From Dryococelus australis (taxonomy: Eukaryota; Arthropoda; Insecta; Phasmatodea; Phasmatidae), in contig CM056999.1 in the NCBI GenBank assembly GCA_029891345.1, forward strand, positions 27,129,418 to 27,193,417: a stretch of DNA of 64,000 nucleotides, read 5' to 3'. The notes under the pieces are model-generated. The model made no database searches. It was not told where the DNA came from and saw nothing but the letters and a program-made list of their open reading frames with translations. Below, piece after piece: positions 1 through 11,599 of this stretch; positions within the stretch are counted from its first letter, which is position 1, and every line of letters begins with the position of its first letter. The translations under genes were made by a program, and so were the position numbers.

Positions 1-40
1 TGCCGAGTACAGTAGTTCGAAGTTCCACGCTCTAACAGGT

Positions 41-560
41 CCGGACAGCTAACTCGCCAGTCGTGTGCGTCTTCTAACTTGCAAACTTACATAAACAGTC
101 ACATTTACGTCTCTTCGACTCGTCACACTGTAGAAATAAAGTCACACAGAAAACAGAACATACCTGTATTTAAAGTCTACTATGCGAAACGAAGAGATAA
201 CAATTAATAATAACCACTGCAGGAATTAAATATACCGTATTCTAACATGTAGAAATTCGAATAGATTTTCAAGTCTTTTTACATAAATACCACAGTGTCT
301 CGGACAGCAACACTGCGCTCAGGGTTACGTAGTTGCGTCAGATAGGGTCGGTAACAGGCGGCTTGCAAAACGCATTACATTTGAGACAGCATGTCATCAT
401 TTTGACGTCTCTTCCGACTCGTCCACACTGTGGATGAAAATTAAATGTCGACTGACAGAAAACAGGAACATACCCTGTTACTTTAGAAGTGCTACTTTAT
501 GCTGAAACGACATTAAGAATGTAGATAAACAATTTTTATAGTACCAGATACAGCCACTTG
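41..560. repeat. Diverged direct repeat, two copies
   Basis: Two roughly 260-bp copies in direct orientation, about 41-290 and 301-560. Shared landmarks in the same order are a CGGACAGC start, CTTGCAAA, CGTCTCTTC-GACTCGT-CACACTGT, CAGAAAACAG-AACATA-CCTGT and a TATGC-GAAACGA end. The copies differ by many small indels, so the duplication is old. The family is not recognised and no coding potential is seen. Confidence 0.6.
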
Positions 561-2400
561 TGCGTTTAGGAGGATATTCGCAGTGTTACTAATATTGACT
601 CTCGTATTCTTACCGAACACACATTATCACCCTATCATTCTAACTGTTCGTATTTCTGAACTCTCATCGTGGTTTTTTTTTTCTTCTTTTTTTTTCCTCC
701 ACTATGTAGCTTCTCTGAGATTCTATACCTTACTTCAGACAAAACTGGCAGCAAAATTCACGAATGAATATTTCTAATTCCTGTTATGATACTGGTTGTC
801 TAAACACAACTGTGTGTTTTAACAGTGCTAATGGTTGGTCATAGAGTTGAGTAGTTAAATTTCTGCCCTGCATTTATGTGGTACTTATTTGTCTAAACAT
901 ACACCATTGGTTGACTCGTCGCTGCTTGGTTATTCGCCTCCAGCCAATGAGGAGCCGGTCATATTCCAGGAGCCAAATTTGAAACTATCGGAATATTTCC
1001 TACAGAGAAGTGATGTCCGTACGCTATTGGAATTCTTAAAGTCAATTTTCGAACACTCGATAGTCGATTTGTATTTCAGAATCAAGCTGTGTAGTGTCGA
1101 CATCAATCCAACAGCAAGGCAGCTGCCGGAGTCGTCATTGTTCTATATGTTTGTCTTTTAATATTACTGTGTGGCAAAAGAATCTTGAAAATACGCACTC
1201 ACTCGTTGTTAAATGTAAATATAATCAACGAAGTATAGTAAAATCTCAAACCTTTACCACATATAAAATTATAATACTATTATAAAAGCTGAAAAAAAGA
1301 AATAAACCTAATGGTAAATTGCCTAAAAAAGTTGACAGGAGTGTTGTGAGCATCAAATTGATCGTAACCCGAAACAGTTGAAATATAAAACGAATAATTT
1401 CAACCATGCAAGAAAATCTGTAATTGCTAAAAGCATTAAACTATAAAATAAACTAGACAGATTATACATGAAAATACCACAACTTTGTCTAGTGAAAGAA
1501 ACAAAAATAAATGTTTAAAGTTAGTAATCTCTAATAAAAACAAATCAAATAAGAAATGTATTACTTAGTAGTCCTGTATACTTAATTACACACATGTGTG
1601 AATCATTTTATGTGCTATGTGGAGTTCACATATTTACCTTTTGTAATAAGCAATTCAATATTGAAGATACAAATTTTTTTAGAGTCTGTTGGAGCTGCGC
1701 GTCCAAGGTCAAGAAGCGAGGGAGCAATATGGGCGACAGTAACACGCACGCCTAGTGTCGCATCGCTCCTACGAGCAAGGCGCGCAGTGTTTCCGTCGTG
1801 ACGATGTACTGTGTAAATTATATCTGTAACTGTAGGGTTTTATTACATGCGATGAAAGACCACAGAGTATACTACGTCCATATATTCTTGCCGTTTAAGG
1901 AAACTGCACAGGAAAGCTTTAAAAATGCGATATTTGACCATCTTCACGAATATTTTTCTCCAAGAATATACTAAATATGACAAAAGTAAAATAATAGGGA
2001 CATAGATAATTGTTTTTATCTTTTCTGGCAAAAAGTCGTATTTGCAGAACATTTATTTGCCGAGATACGCGTATTCGCGCAAACAACTATTTCACAAAAA
2101 ACATGCCGGTCCATACAACTCTTAAAACACGCAACCGCCTGAAAAATAAATCGTTGTTGCTGGATACCTAAGGATTATACATGCCCAGTGATGATGTATT
2201 TTCACCCGTACACGCACTAATTTTGTTTAAATATATGTAAAGCACAAGCCCTGTCGTCGCCTTAGATAGTATTGTATATTTTTAAAGTTTGAATTGGACG
2301 GAATCTCTTATTTAGTAGAAAACAACTAAGAAATTTGGGTATTAAAAAATAGTTTGCTGCAGCAGATTTGACGTGATTAGTTGAGCTTCGGTGATGACAC
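561..2400. other. AT-rich stretch without a supported gene
   Basis: Mostly AT-rich single-copy sequence. A stop-free stretch at about 892-1158 on the + strand has fairly even amino-acid use, starting after the stop at 885. No family is recognised and no convincing splice sites bound it, so it is only a weak exon or pseudogene candidate. A GC-rich patch at 1684-1800 begins with CTGCGCG and ends with CGCGCAG, giving a weak fold-back that may be the remnant of a small non-autonomous element. Confidence 0.4.
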
Positions 2401-2429
2401 ACGAAATGTAATGATGCCAAGTTGTGACG

Positions 2430-2815
2430 TCAGCACTCGCTGCGAGCGTATAAGTGACGGATCAACCCGATAGCATAATTAAACAAAGGCTTCAGAAATT
2501 GGGCTCCGAGTTCCAGGCGTACAGGAGGGGAGCTCTCATGTGGGGTGAGTGAATGGAGAGTTTTGGTCAGCTCTTGAAAGCGAGATCTTGAGAGCCGACG
2601 TGGGTGAAGTGATGGGAGTATGGAGCAGCAGTGTAATACAAGGGGGGTGGGAACGTGAGATCCCCGAGAAAATCCGCCAATCAGCGGCATCGCCCGGCAC
2701 GATTACCTCGTGCTAAGATCCGGGGATGGCTCGGCCGGGAATCTAACCCAGTTTGGCATCGTGGGAGGAAGGTTGTCTAACCACTAGAACACCAGGGCGC
2801 CCTCACGCGAGGAGT
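2430..2815 (-). mobile_element. tRNA-derived SINE-like repeat, copy 1
   Basis: On the minus strand the head looks like a tRNA. An A-box-like CTAGTGGTTAGAC (within 2771-2793) is followed about 45 nt later by a B-box-like GGTTAGATTCC (2738-2748). The body then carries GCTCTCAAGA and a CT-rich tail. The same body (TCGGCTCTCAAGA, then AAGAGC) occurs at 23580-23860, so this is a dispersed family. The overlapping 86-codon minus-strand ORF is the sort of repeat-derived ORF often mis-annotated as a protein in insect genomes. Family name not assigned. Confidence 0.65.
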
Positions 2816-3544
2816 GCGGTAAACGCTGCCATGGTGTGGTGACTTGCTTTGGGTAAGGTAGCCAGCTTCGCTTGGTGCAACATCCTCTCATACACATGTT
2901 ACAATGCCTCAAGTGGAACCACACGTGGGTTTCCATTACATATGTCTACACGCCTAGGGTAGTAATACCATTCATCCAGCATTTAAACTGAAACAGACGT
3001 ATTATAGTCCATTCACGGTTACGTTCAAATTTTCTGAATACCTGCAAAAGTTCTACTTCAAGGACATTTCTCCGCCTCATACAAACACAGCTTAACCGAG
3101 TCTATAAAATGTCACTACAGGGATAGCGCACTACATGCGGGCGCACTAAGTGCAATAATATTTCGCATAATAGCTATTGTTAACTAGGCATTGCAAACAC
3201 ATCTATATTCTCACTGTTTTTTCCTATAAATTATAAATTAAATTAAATTATTGATAGATAAAATATAAATAGAAATTCATTTTAACCAAAAACAAAGTAC
3301 TTCTTTGTGAACACAAATATATTAAACGATTGTGATAAGTGGGTTGATTTCTCAAAGGTTCGATTCAAAAAGTGTGAAAAATCGCGAATATAATACGAGA
3401 AACATGGTCAGAAGAGCACATGCGTACATTCAGGGAGCGGTTAAATAAAGGCAGTCAGGGAAATAAAGACGGAGCAATTTTTTTAAGACAATCAGAACAT
3501 GGTAATGGGTTGGCCGTGGTCTGTACTAGGGAACCTAGAGTCAT
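2816..3544. other. No gene seen
   Basis: AT-rich sequence without recognisable coding or structural features. Positions 3355-3397 share a segment (GATTCAAAAAGTGTGAAAAA followed by CGCGAATA) with the sequence immediately 5' of the exon at 50341, so a short dispersed repeat is present. Confidence 0.5.
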
Positions 3545-3645
3545 GATTTAAGAGCATAGGAAACTAAAATGAAGTTAGAGCACAGCCCCAAAGACCATTG
3601 GTGAGGGGAGGTTACCCCGGTTCAATCCCCCATCTTTGTTTTCTC
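3545..3645 (+). mobile_element. tRNA-like SINE head
   Basis: A good Pol III B box, GGTTCAATCCC (3619-3629), lies about 45 nt downstream of an A-box-like TTAGAGCACAG, the spacing of a tRNA-derived SINE promoter. There is no clear cloverleaf, so this is not called a tRNA gene. The rest of the element is not delimited. Confidence 0.4.
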
Positions 3646-3860
3646 CTTCCACGAAATATAAAGCATACTTTTTTTTAATAAGGACTATATGTAGTTAGTT
3701 ATTAGTAAAATAAGATGTTGGGTAAATAAACTGGTATTAAGATAGAAATATTAGTGAAATGGAAAATAACTTTGTCTAAATTTACTGTCGTTCTTTACCT
3801 CAAAAATGTATTATAGGCGCTGCTTTATCAATGAAGAAATTCTCCTTCCCATTTCCCTCC

Positions 3861-3990
3861 CCCCCCCCCCCCCCCCCCCGAAATAAGTTTCTACCTATGT
3901 CACTGCTAGATTGGGAATCGAAGTAGGTCCTCCCTAACGTGAGTTGTGAGTCACCACTGTGCCACCTCGCTTGGTGAACTGTCAAGACAA
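3861..3990 (-). mobile_element. Poly-C run plus tRNA-like SINE remnant
   Basis: A long homopolymer C run (about 3861-3879) is followed by a minus-strand tRNA-like segment. Its A-box-like TGGCACAGTGG is near 3955-3965 and its B-box-like CTTCGATTCCC near 3910-3921. It ends about 45 bp upstream of the coiled-coil exon at 4036, so an inserted SINE lies next to a splice acceptor. Confidence 0.45.
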
Positions 3991-4035
3991 GAGAACAGAG
4001 CTTGTACGAGGTGGCTCCTTTGTCGTAGGTCACAG

Positions 4036-4173
4036 CTGGTGGAGACGATCGTGCAGAAGGACACGGAGGTGGAGCAGTTGGAGAATAAGGTGCACACCCT
4101 CCAGAAGGACATTTGGGTCATCTCCAGCGAGAACACCGAGCTTACTGAGCAACTGGCATCTCTGCGCTCTCAG
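4036..4173 (+). CDS. Coiled-coil gene, internal exon 1
   Basis: 138 nt, 46 codons, phase 0 at both ends. The acceptor is ...GGTCACAG before CTG and the donor is CAG/gtgcac. The peptide starts LVETIVQKDTEVEQLENKV and ends in ASLRSQ. It is a continuous heptad-like helix (V..I..K..V..L..V..L pattern) rich in E, K and Q with no proline, and it contrasts sharply with the AT-rich surroundings in base composition. This is typical of a long coiled-coil structural, motor-adaptor or centrosomal protein, but no family-specific motif is visible. The frame is also open upstream, but that part overlaps a SINE, so the exon is started at the AG. Confidence is good that it is an exon and low for any function. 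Confidence 0.6.
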
Positions 4174-6514
4174 GTGCACTTCATTAACTATTTAATACAC
4201 TATCCCGAAAACACGTTTCTCTTTACGACATGCTTCGGCATAAGTGAATTTGTGGTCGGCGCTGCGTGCATGTCAACACCAGCACCAGCATCAAAGCCAC
4301 TATATAGGCGAAAGAGTTCCTGAACCGGGCGAGGGGGCTAAGTTTTGCGGGTCGAGTACAACATTGAAGTTGTACGCCCCTTCCCCCCTCCAACACGTAA
4401 TTCATTTTAGTATCTTGCTCTTAGTATAGGTTGTTTGCGGTAAATTAAGCATTTGAAAAATTTCCTTTCTTCAAACCGCATGTATTTCAACGGATACATT
4501 TACTGATATGATTCTAGTTAAGTTGGCAACGAGGTCAGCAAAGTAGTTCCACGTATTAACGTCGTTTAAAAATTTCTATTTTTAAATTTTTGAGCAGTAA
4601 ATTTGTTTCAAATCGTTTTTGTTTGCGTTATGCATGTGAAGTGAAGAACTGGAATATAATAACATATTTATATTTCTAACAATTCCACAGGTATGTTTGA
4701 TGGGTGTATCTATAAAGTGATAAATTTCTCAGCAATGTTTATAAGGCAGAAGAATACAAGATGGGAAGAAATATATACCTCAAGCAAGGTTTCCAAATGT
4801 GATCATTTAACCACAAACAGCATATACTTTAAAAATGGTGCATCTGGAACTATATTAATTCCAGCGAAATTCCATTACTTGCTGCAGCATAAATATTTTT
4901 TAAACTTTTACATTTTCTAAAAATGGGAAAGTCCTATTTGTTCGGGCACAACGCTGCCTTATTCTCTCCAAACCTCTTATACTGGCTTATTCTTCCGTAA
5001 GTATGTAACTTTACCTGCGTTTCCTCTGGTAGCTGTAGCTTAAATAATTGTTTCTGTCAACATGAAAATAATTGTTTCTATCAACTTGAAAAATAATTTC
5101 GAAAAAGAGTAAAACGAAACACACAAAACTAAATATATTTACTTTAGGTGATTTTAGGATAGTTATAATTTTTCTTTTCATATTCATTCTGCCAAATTAA
5201 GTACTTAATAATCATAGACTTTCAACAGATTTCGTGCAAAAATATCCACCTATTGATTGGGCTGAAAGTAGATGTTTGCGTTACTTACATATTTTCCAAA
5301 TAGTGCAAAATTAAATGGAGAGTGGGTTCGCCCTTCATTGAATATTCCCAAAACTCATTTCTTTCTCCCATTAATAACCAGAAAACTCTTGTTAATATGG
5401 TGTGTAGTTTTGTCCAAATGTGAAACTATTCCAGCGCCACTGAAGACTACATGCTATCCGCACTGCTGGAATGTGGGAATTAATAGCCTTCATCTCTCGA
5501 ACACAACAGTAAATGAGATCCTCGGATGTAAAAGTGACGGAATGCATCTTGGGGAGATCCAGGGTTTAACAAAATAGGAAACAAATTAATTGCAAACACC
5601 ACTGCTCCTCCCTTCTCCCTTGCTATGCTCAGATCATATTGGCATACGCTAATCTAAAACTTATTTAACTTCGTGTTTCCAAAAAACATCGAGAAACTCC
5701 AACAGGTTGTTCCTGACTAAATTATATGTACCACATTTCCTTGAAGCGATTACTAAGGGAGCTGGAAGTATCATCCACTTTCATCAGGAAAATTACTTAT
5801 TCGTAACAAAACACAGTATGACCTATTGTTCATTAGGTATCCTAATTAAGGTGCTAACTGGAAACATGCAGTTCATAGCCTAGACACCTCACTGAGTTCC
5901 GCTAGCCATGTACAACTTTGCGACGATTGCCGGACTCATTTATTGATATGACATATTTCGAGGTCCTATAAAAATTAAGGAATGAATGCTCAAACAAATG
6001 TATATTTATGATGTCTGAAATGAAGGTTTTTTTACGTTAACATTTATGACTAATATTTTAGCAGGTATACCCAGTGAAATTCGCACTCGGACTTGGATGT
6101 CTTATTGGTCAATAGCTCCGTAAAAGCATTGTTATATCTTGCGAATTAATTCATGTTCACTTACTCGTCTTCACGGAAGCCCTTCTGTATCTTCAGACAA
6201 TTCACCCCAAAAAGAAAGATATCGACATTATCGTCGGTTAAAGAGGATTTTAAAACACATCTAATATCCTAAAATTTGGAAATTTTAAGACTTTTATTTT
6301 TAATGCAACGTAACATTATAGAATCTCACTCAAATCAAAAAAATTGAAGTAAATTTTCCGCTGTTAAAAACAATTTTTGAGATCACATTTTGTTTGGATG
6401 GAGTAATGTATTCTAGACATCTTGGAATCCCCCATATAGGCCTCAATCAGAGGCGGCTAATGGAGGCAGTACAAATTTCCGTGTGGGAACTTAGTTTCAG
6501 TAGTAGGGACAAGT
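4174..6514. other. Putative intron sequence, no gene seen
   Basis: This begins the roughly 19.8-kb interval to the next exon. It is AT-rich and no coding family is recognised. The ORFs at 4693-4920 and 5272-5577 show no domain, no splice context and ordinary AT-driven composition. Confidence 0.45.
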
Positions 6515-7340
6515 ATGTTTAGACACAAGGGGATCGGGGATCGGAAGCGCGCCAGGGGAGCAGCCATGTTGTTACATCACACGTCTGGAAACGTTTACCC
6601 ATATGACCTTGACCTTGACATTTGTCCCTTGACTTTGACCCTGATGACCTCGAAGCCCAAAAACCCCAAAAAAATACAAAAAAGTTCTAAAAAATTATTT
6701 AAAAATTTTATTACAAAAAAATTAATTAAAGCAAGTTAATTTTTTTTTTTAATTATTCGGAAAAATTTAATTAATAATCATGTGAAACACTTATTTCAAT
6801 AACTTTCTGCGGTGACCGCCATATTGGAAAACGACTCGACCAAGTAGTAGCATTTGAACCCACCATCCTGCTTTACTTTCACTGTATTTAAAAAATATAT
6901 TTTTAAATGATTAAAAATTTGTTTATAAAATGTTTTAAATATTTTATTCAAAAAACTTTTATTTTCGGAGGTCCTCCCCCCCCCCCCGGCACTACCATTT
7001 ATCATGTTCGTTCCATCCTCAGCAGACGACTGGCACACTCACCCCTACTCCCCTCACCAATACACATTCTGCCATCCTGATTTTTGTCTGTTATTTGTTT
7101 GTAAATTGCTGGAGGCAGCCATCTTGGTAAGCATTACGTCCGCTATATTGGTAAGCATAATTTGTTTCGAAGTATATCTCTGACATTCGTTCGACGCCAT
7201 ATTGGTAAGCATCATGGCAGCCAAATTGGTAATCATTATTTGTTTATGTTACTGGAGGCTGCCATCTTGGTAGGCGGCCATTATCTTGATAGACGGTCAT
7301 CATCTTGGTAGGAAACCAACAACTTAGTAGATATCGCCCA
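6515..7340. repeat. Degenerate repeat with GCCATNTTGG modules
   Basis: Contains TGACCTTGACCTTGACA (near 6604), A/T-rich homopolymer stretches and a C run (about 6977-6987). From 7080 to 7320 there is a run of short modules built on GCCATCTTGGTAAGCAT and GCTATATTGGTAAGCAT (about 7118, 7142, 7197, 7222, 7260, 7275 and 7298). A related segment, inverted, recurs at 22330-22640 (CAGTCGTCTGCTGA followed by a long A/T stretch and a CCAACATGGCGGACAAGATGGC region). No coding potential. Confidence 0.6.
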
Positions 7341-7439
7341 TCTACCATATTCGAATACAGTGACCTTGACCTTGACTGCATGATTGCGAATAACCTTGAA
7401 AACAATAACAAGAGCAAAATACACAAAAGTCAGTAAGCA

Positions 7440-8370
7440 TAACACATTACTAACAACCACTGCCATATTGGATGCAGACTACCTTGACCTCATAACCTTG
7501 AAAACAAAAATTCGAGAAAAACATGTAAATGTCAACAACAATATTTCATTACTAACTACTACCACTATATTATATACTGACTACCTCAACCTTGACCTTA
7601 TGACCTTGATTGAACTTGAAAACAAAAACTCGAGGAAAATACATAAAAGTCAACAAACACAAAGCATTACAGACTACCACCACCATATCAGATGCAGACT
7701 ACCTCGACCTTGACCCCACGACCTTGAATGACTTCAGAAACAAAACTCTAGAAAATTACACAAAAGCTAACAAGTATATTACATTACTGACTACTACCAC
7801 CATATTAAATACAGGCAACCTCAACCTTGACCCCATGACTTTGATTGACCTCGAAAACAAAAGCTCTAGGAAAAATACATAAAAGTCAGCAAACATAATA
7901 CATTACAGACTACCACCGCCATATTGGATGCAGGCTACCATGACCTTGACCCCATGACATAGAATAACATTAAAAACAAAAACTCGAAATGCAGACTGCA
8001 TCAGCCCTCACGTTCGTAATTCTTATTAAGAGTTCAAATCGCCATAGGAGATTGCGACCTCGATGTTGGATTAGGTTATAGTTAGGTGCAGATGTTTAAC
8101 TATTAGGTCTGTTCGACCTTTAAATTCTTACATGATCTGAGTTCAAACCGGTGTGAGCCAGGTTGGTTTCTATCCTTAAAATAAAATTTTATATTAGTAC
8201 GACCATGACCTTAAATAATTTCGAAAATGAAAATTTGAGAAAATACATAAAAGTCAACAAGCATAAGTTACAGACTACTGTCCCCATATTGGATGTGGAT
8301 GACCCTAACCGTGATCCCATGAACTTGAATGACCTTGAAAACCAAAACTCGAAAAGTCGGAAGAGACCTG
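7440..8370 (+). repeat. Tandem repeat, about 118-bp unit
   Basis: Units begin with CCATATTGGATGCAGACTAC, continue with one or more TGACCTTGACC blocks, then GAAAACAAAAACTCGAG, a CATAAAAGTCAACAA block and end CATTACAGACTACCAC. Unit starts fall near 7463, 7566, 7684, 7801 and 7920, and a detached pair lies at 8200-8370. The ORFs spanning the array (7384-7713, 7610-7882, 8163-8450) are just repeat units read through and should not be annotated as proteins. Confidence 0.8.
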
Positions 8371-8579
8371 ATTTCAGTATACCTAATATTAATATACTGA
8401 ACAAAAAAATATACGTCACTTTTACAGGTCTTCCCGTGCCTATGGCTTAACTGTATACTGCATCCATCACACAAATTTGACATACAACGGGGATTTGTGG
8501 CACAATTAAAGCACTTATGTTGCAAAACGTTATGGTCGAAAGTAAATGGATTATACAAAAGTTACACTCACTGCGATGT

Positions 8580-9245
8580 AGATTGTTCAGGGCAGGCTTG
8601 TTAGAGATGTAGGTGCTGGACATAAAGAAGCAGGTAATTCCGGCAATAATATTCTAGGTAGCACTCCGAATAAGTCGATTACACTGTCGTATCTACCATT
8701 AGCTCTGAAGTGCCCGAAGACATCGCAGATGCAGAAAAAAACTTTTATGCGATGCTGCAGAAACTAGCCGATATGATGTATCTTTCATGCCAGTCACTGT
8801 GCACATTACTTGAAATTAATATTGAAATGTTTTGCAGCATCCAAGGTTTTCGCTCTCTGGGCTCTTACACCGTCAAACAGATTAACATCTCGTACAGTGT
8901 TGGCGACGAGGAAACCAAATGGTTAAAATTATTTTAACATGTCCATTGAGGCACCCCACCACACCACGCAACAGCCATACCTCCTACACATGCACGGACT
9001 TAGGTGGGCCTATGTAAACATCACTATGGGGACATTCGCAAAGTGTTGGAACAAGAAATATTTCTTAACTAACCCATGTGCTTTAATCGCCACGAAATGG
9101 CGATATGCAATGTGTGTCCCACTGGAACGAACGTGTTTGGATCTGCACAGGTATCGTCAATGCCCATTGTTCAGGCAGCCGCCTCAAGGATACAGAGTGC
9201 AAAATAGATGCTATTTCTGCGTGTCGTGCAATGCCCAAGTCTAAG
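8580..9245 (+). pseudogene. Unrecognised decayed ORF, several frames
   Basis: Two adjacent open stretches look more protein-like than their surroundings. The first runs from about 8700 to 8937 and includes LQKLADMMYLSCQSLC and SVGDEETKWLKLF. The second (8939-9244 region) alternates between frames and contains Cys pairs such as CNVC in one frame and CVSC in another. In-frame stops and at least one frame change interrupt it. It may be a decayed element or viral gene, but I do not recognise the family. Confidence 0.3.
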
Positions 9246-9305
9246 GCTCAGGACTTATGATAATCCATGGTACATACAAACAAAAGAATTCATGGGGAAA
9301 TACAT

Positions 9306-9330
9306 TGTGTGTGTGTGTGTGTGTGTGTGT
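9306..9330. repeat. (GT)n microsatellite
   Basis: About 12 uninterrupted GT dinucleotides. The flanking ORFs on both strands simply translate it as VCVC or THTH. Confidence 0.95.
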
Positions 9331-9439
9331 AATAAACCACAAATACTCAGGAAGAACCTCTGTATTATGCAGAACAATACTGTAATGTCTGAAAATAAAT
9401 ATGTTAAAAAAATATATTTTTAAATCTCGAGTCATACCC

Positions 9440-10800
9440 GTACATACACATCATTGTTGATAGTGAAAAATGTTTTTAATCAGTGTTTAAAAAACACTCT
9501 TGATGAAGAAAGTATTTTTGAAACGTTTTGTATCAGTTATATTAAAACACGCTGTCGATAATGATAGTTTAGGAACAATGCAAAGTAAAATAGAGAGACT
9601 ATAGCCGCTGCAAACGTATATATTACGTGAACGAACATAATTGAATTTATAAAACGAAGAAAGAATGTGCAGCTCAAGGCAGGCTGCTGTAATTGTATTC
9701 TCTAGACTTGGATGGCAGGAGGTATTCGCAACGTCAGCATTTTTCTCCGCACTACATATATATATATACATATAGTGGTGATATAATGTATACAAAATCC
9801 CTGCACTGCCAAGGGTACCTCTATATAAATATAAATATATACACTTGCATGCTTAAAATATGTTAGCCGAATTTAAAAAAAATGGTACTGTCTCTCAAAA
9901 AGTATAAGTACGATATTATAAAACATGAAAAAAAAATCCTAGATAGGGTTATTCAATGTTAAGATGGAAATGTATATAGTCCACCAGCGATGAGCAAATT
10001 TCAGGCCAGACTATGGATTAATGATGGGACCAGTGATGGCAGGACCAGCGATGACAAATACTAATAACAACAGAAAGAAATTCTCATTGAGTCAGAGAAC
10101 TATACAGACTTCAATGAAAAGTGTATTGTCCAAAGCCACTAACAAGGAAAAATACAAATTATATTTCAGGACCAGTGCTGAAAAAATGTCCAAAGTTGAA
10201 TAAATATACGCCCAACAAACGATGAAAAATATATAGATACAGAAAAAATTCTACACACAGGTACAGAAGTATACACCCCACCAGAATGCGAAATTCACGT
10301 TTTCCTCTGTGTTGGATTAGGAGTCGTAAGTTTGAAAGTCCGTAAGTTTGACAACCCACTCGCCTTCCAGCTTCGAGAGCGGGTAAAACGTCGCCCTCAG
10401 CTCGTATATCTTACCACTTAGAATGATGGACTCTGACATACTGACTGGGGAATATAGGTGCGAGCACCTTTTATGTAAAAAGTTAATCGAACAATTATTT
10501 GCCGACGAATTTTTTATTCCACTGCGCCAGAAATGGAAGACACAAGTGTCCGCAGTACAGTGTGCTCGATATCTGCTACATCTTGTAGTTGTAAGTAAGT
10601 TTGCAATTTTTCAGGTACTGCTGCAGTTCAGTTGATGGACGCAAACCATAGTATACAGCATGTTTGCCATGTTTGACATACGTTACCCAGTGTGTAACAG
10701 GCTCGGCTGATGTGTCCAGCATGATTACGGCACATAAATCATGTTTGGTTTAAGGGGGTAAAGCATATCTCATAAACACACCATGAAGATGAGGTATCTT
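9440..10800. other. No supported gene
   Basis: AT-rich, with a short (TA)n tract near 9757-9776. A short open stretch at 10423-10635 (+) starts MMDSDILTGEYRCEHLLC and has even composition, but no family or splice context is recognised. It lies just outside the Polinton-like block and could be an additional decayed Polinton gene. Confidence 0.35.
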
Positions 10801-10804
10801 CAAT

Positions 10805-11179
10805 TTACATGCAAGCAGTTCCAAATCCACGTCCATGAGCAGTTTTTTCGGTAGAGATGTCATTAGCGCCCTCTGCTGCGACACTTTTTCTTTCTCGCAT
10901 CCCCCCCCCCCCTCCCGTTCTCCTCGGTAGGTACGTCGAATTTTTTTTTTTACCCATGGCGATAGTTTCCAGTTTACGATTGTGGCGACAGTTTTGCCCC
11001 AATTGCTTGTGTTCGTTCAAGGCTCGTTTCAACGCACTAACGATATTCGTTATGGCCCCAGCGATACCGCTCAGAGCACTGACTGCAGGTATCAAGGCAT
11101 CAAGGTAGGAAAGAATCTTCCCTCTCCTCTGGGAACTTCGTCTCCCTTTCTTCACCCCCATGATGCCCATCTTCACCAC
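10805..11179 (-). pseudogene. Polinton/adintovirus pX-like protein, remnant A
   Basis: The minus-strand ORF of 124 codons has a basic N-terminus (KKGRRSSQRRGK), then a hydrophobic Ala/Gly-rich helix (PAVSALSGIAGAITNIVSALK) and a K/Q/H-rich 'LNEHKQLGQNCRHNRKLETIAMGK' type tail, quoted here only as its pattern: NEHKQL followed by RHNR.LE. This basic core plus amphipathic segment is the hallmark of the small pX/pVI-like virion protein of Polinton-family elements. The last third (poly-G and the following residues) looks degraded and overlaps a poly-C tract at about 10900-10912. Its partner PLA2-like ORF lies directly upstream on the same strand (11247-11492). A second set lies at 14270-14857 on the + strand. 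Confidence 0.6.
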
Positions 11180-11246
11180 TGAAATATCCCATACGGCAAT
11201 TTTTTAAAAGAGTACGGTGTCCAGTGCGCGATGTATTCTGTGCACC

Positions 11247-11492
11247 CTATGCGCAAGTATCTTGTCTGCCTCGTGCCTGGCTTGCATATCTTTGTGCTGG
11301 GAATGCACAATATCTTGCCACTTGCATTCCCAGCATGTTGATGTCCGTATCCCCTAGTGCCAACATTTTAGCTAGCTTGGTTCTTGGCCCGCAAAACCTA
11401 TATCCAGGAATGTGCATCTCGAAAGGTAGATTGTTGTTCAGCGTATCGATCATCCCTCTTCCAGATTTGATCTTTCTTATATGAGTCATCAC
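11247..11492 (-). pseudogene. PLA2-like domain protein, remnant A
   Basis: The minus-strand ORF contains NLPFEMHIPGYRFCGP followed by TKLAKMLALGD and IN.LG. This matches the start of the calcium-loop region of parvovirus-type PLA2-like domains found in Polintons and adintoviruses (pattern LPFE.H.PGY.FCGPGTKL..RL..GD). The expected next block, with the His-Asp catalytic dyad (C..HD..Y), has been lost: the C-terminal third reads as unrelated sequence. It is probably inactive. It sits head-to-tail with the pX-like remnant and points away from the ATPase remnant. Confidence 0.65.
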
Positions 11493-11599
11493 ATGCTACT
11501 GTGCTATGAACCGATATATATGTGACCTTTAAACATTTTCGTTTCAGTATCATGGAGATAATCATGCAAGATGTTAATTTTCTCGTCTAGCCTATATCA

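Noticed and set aside
2430..2690. 86-codon minus ORF that resembles predicted insect proteins
   Set aside because: It lies wholly within a SINE-like repeat that recurs at three other places in the window.
3545..3645. A complete tRNA gene
   Set aside because: A and B box-like motifs are present, but no acceptor stem or anticodon arm can be paired.
7080..8370. CRISPR array
   Set aside because: Units are long, degenerate and without unique spacers, and the genome is eukaryotic.
7384..8450. Overlapping ORFs that look like a repetitive protein
   Set aside because: They are the 118-bp satellite read through; the periodicity is in the DNA and frames drift between units.
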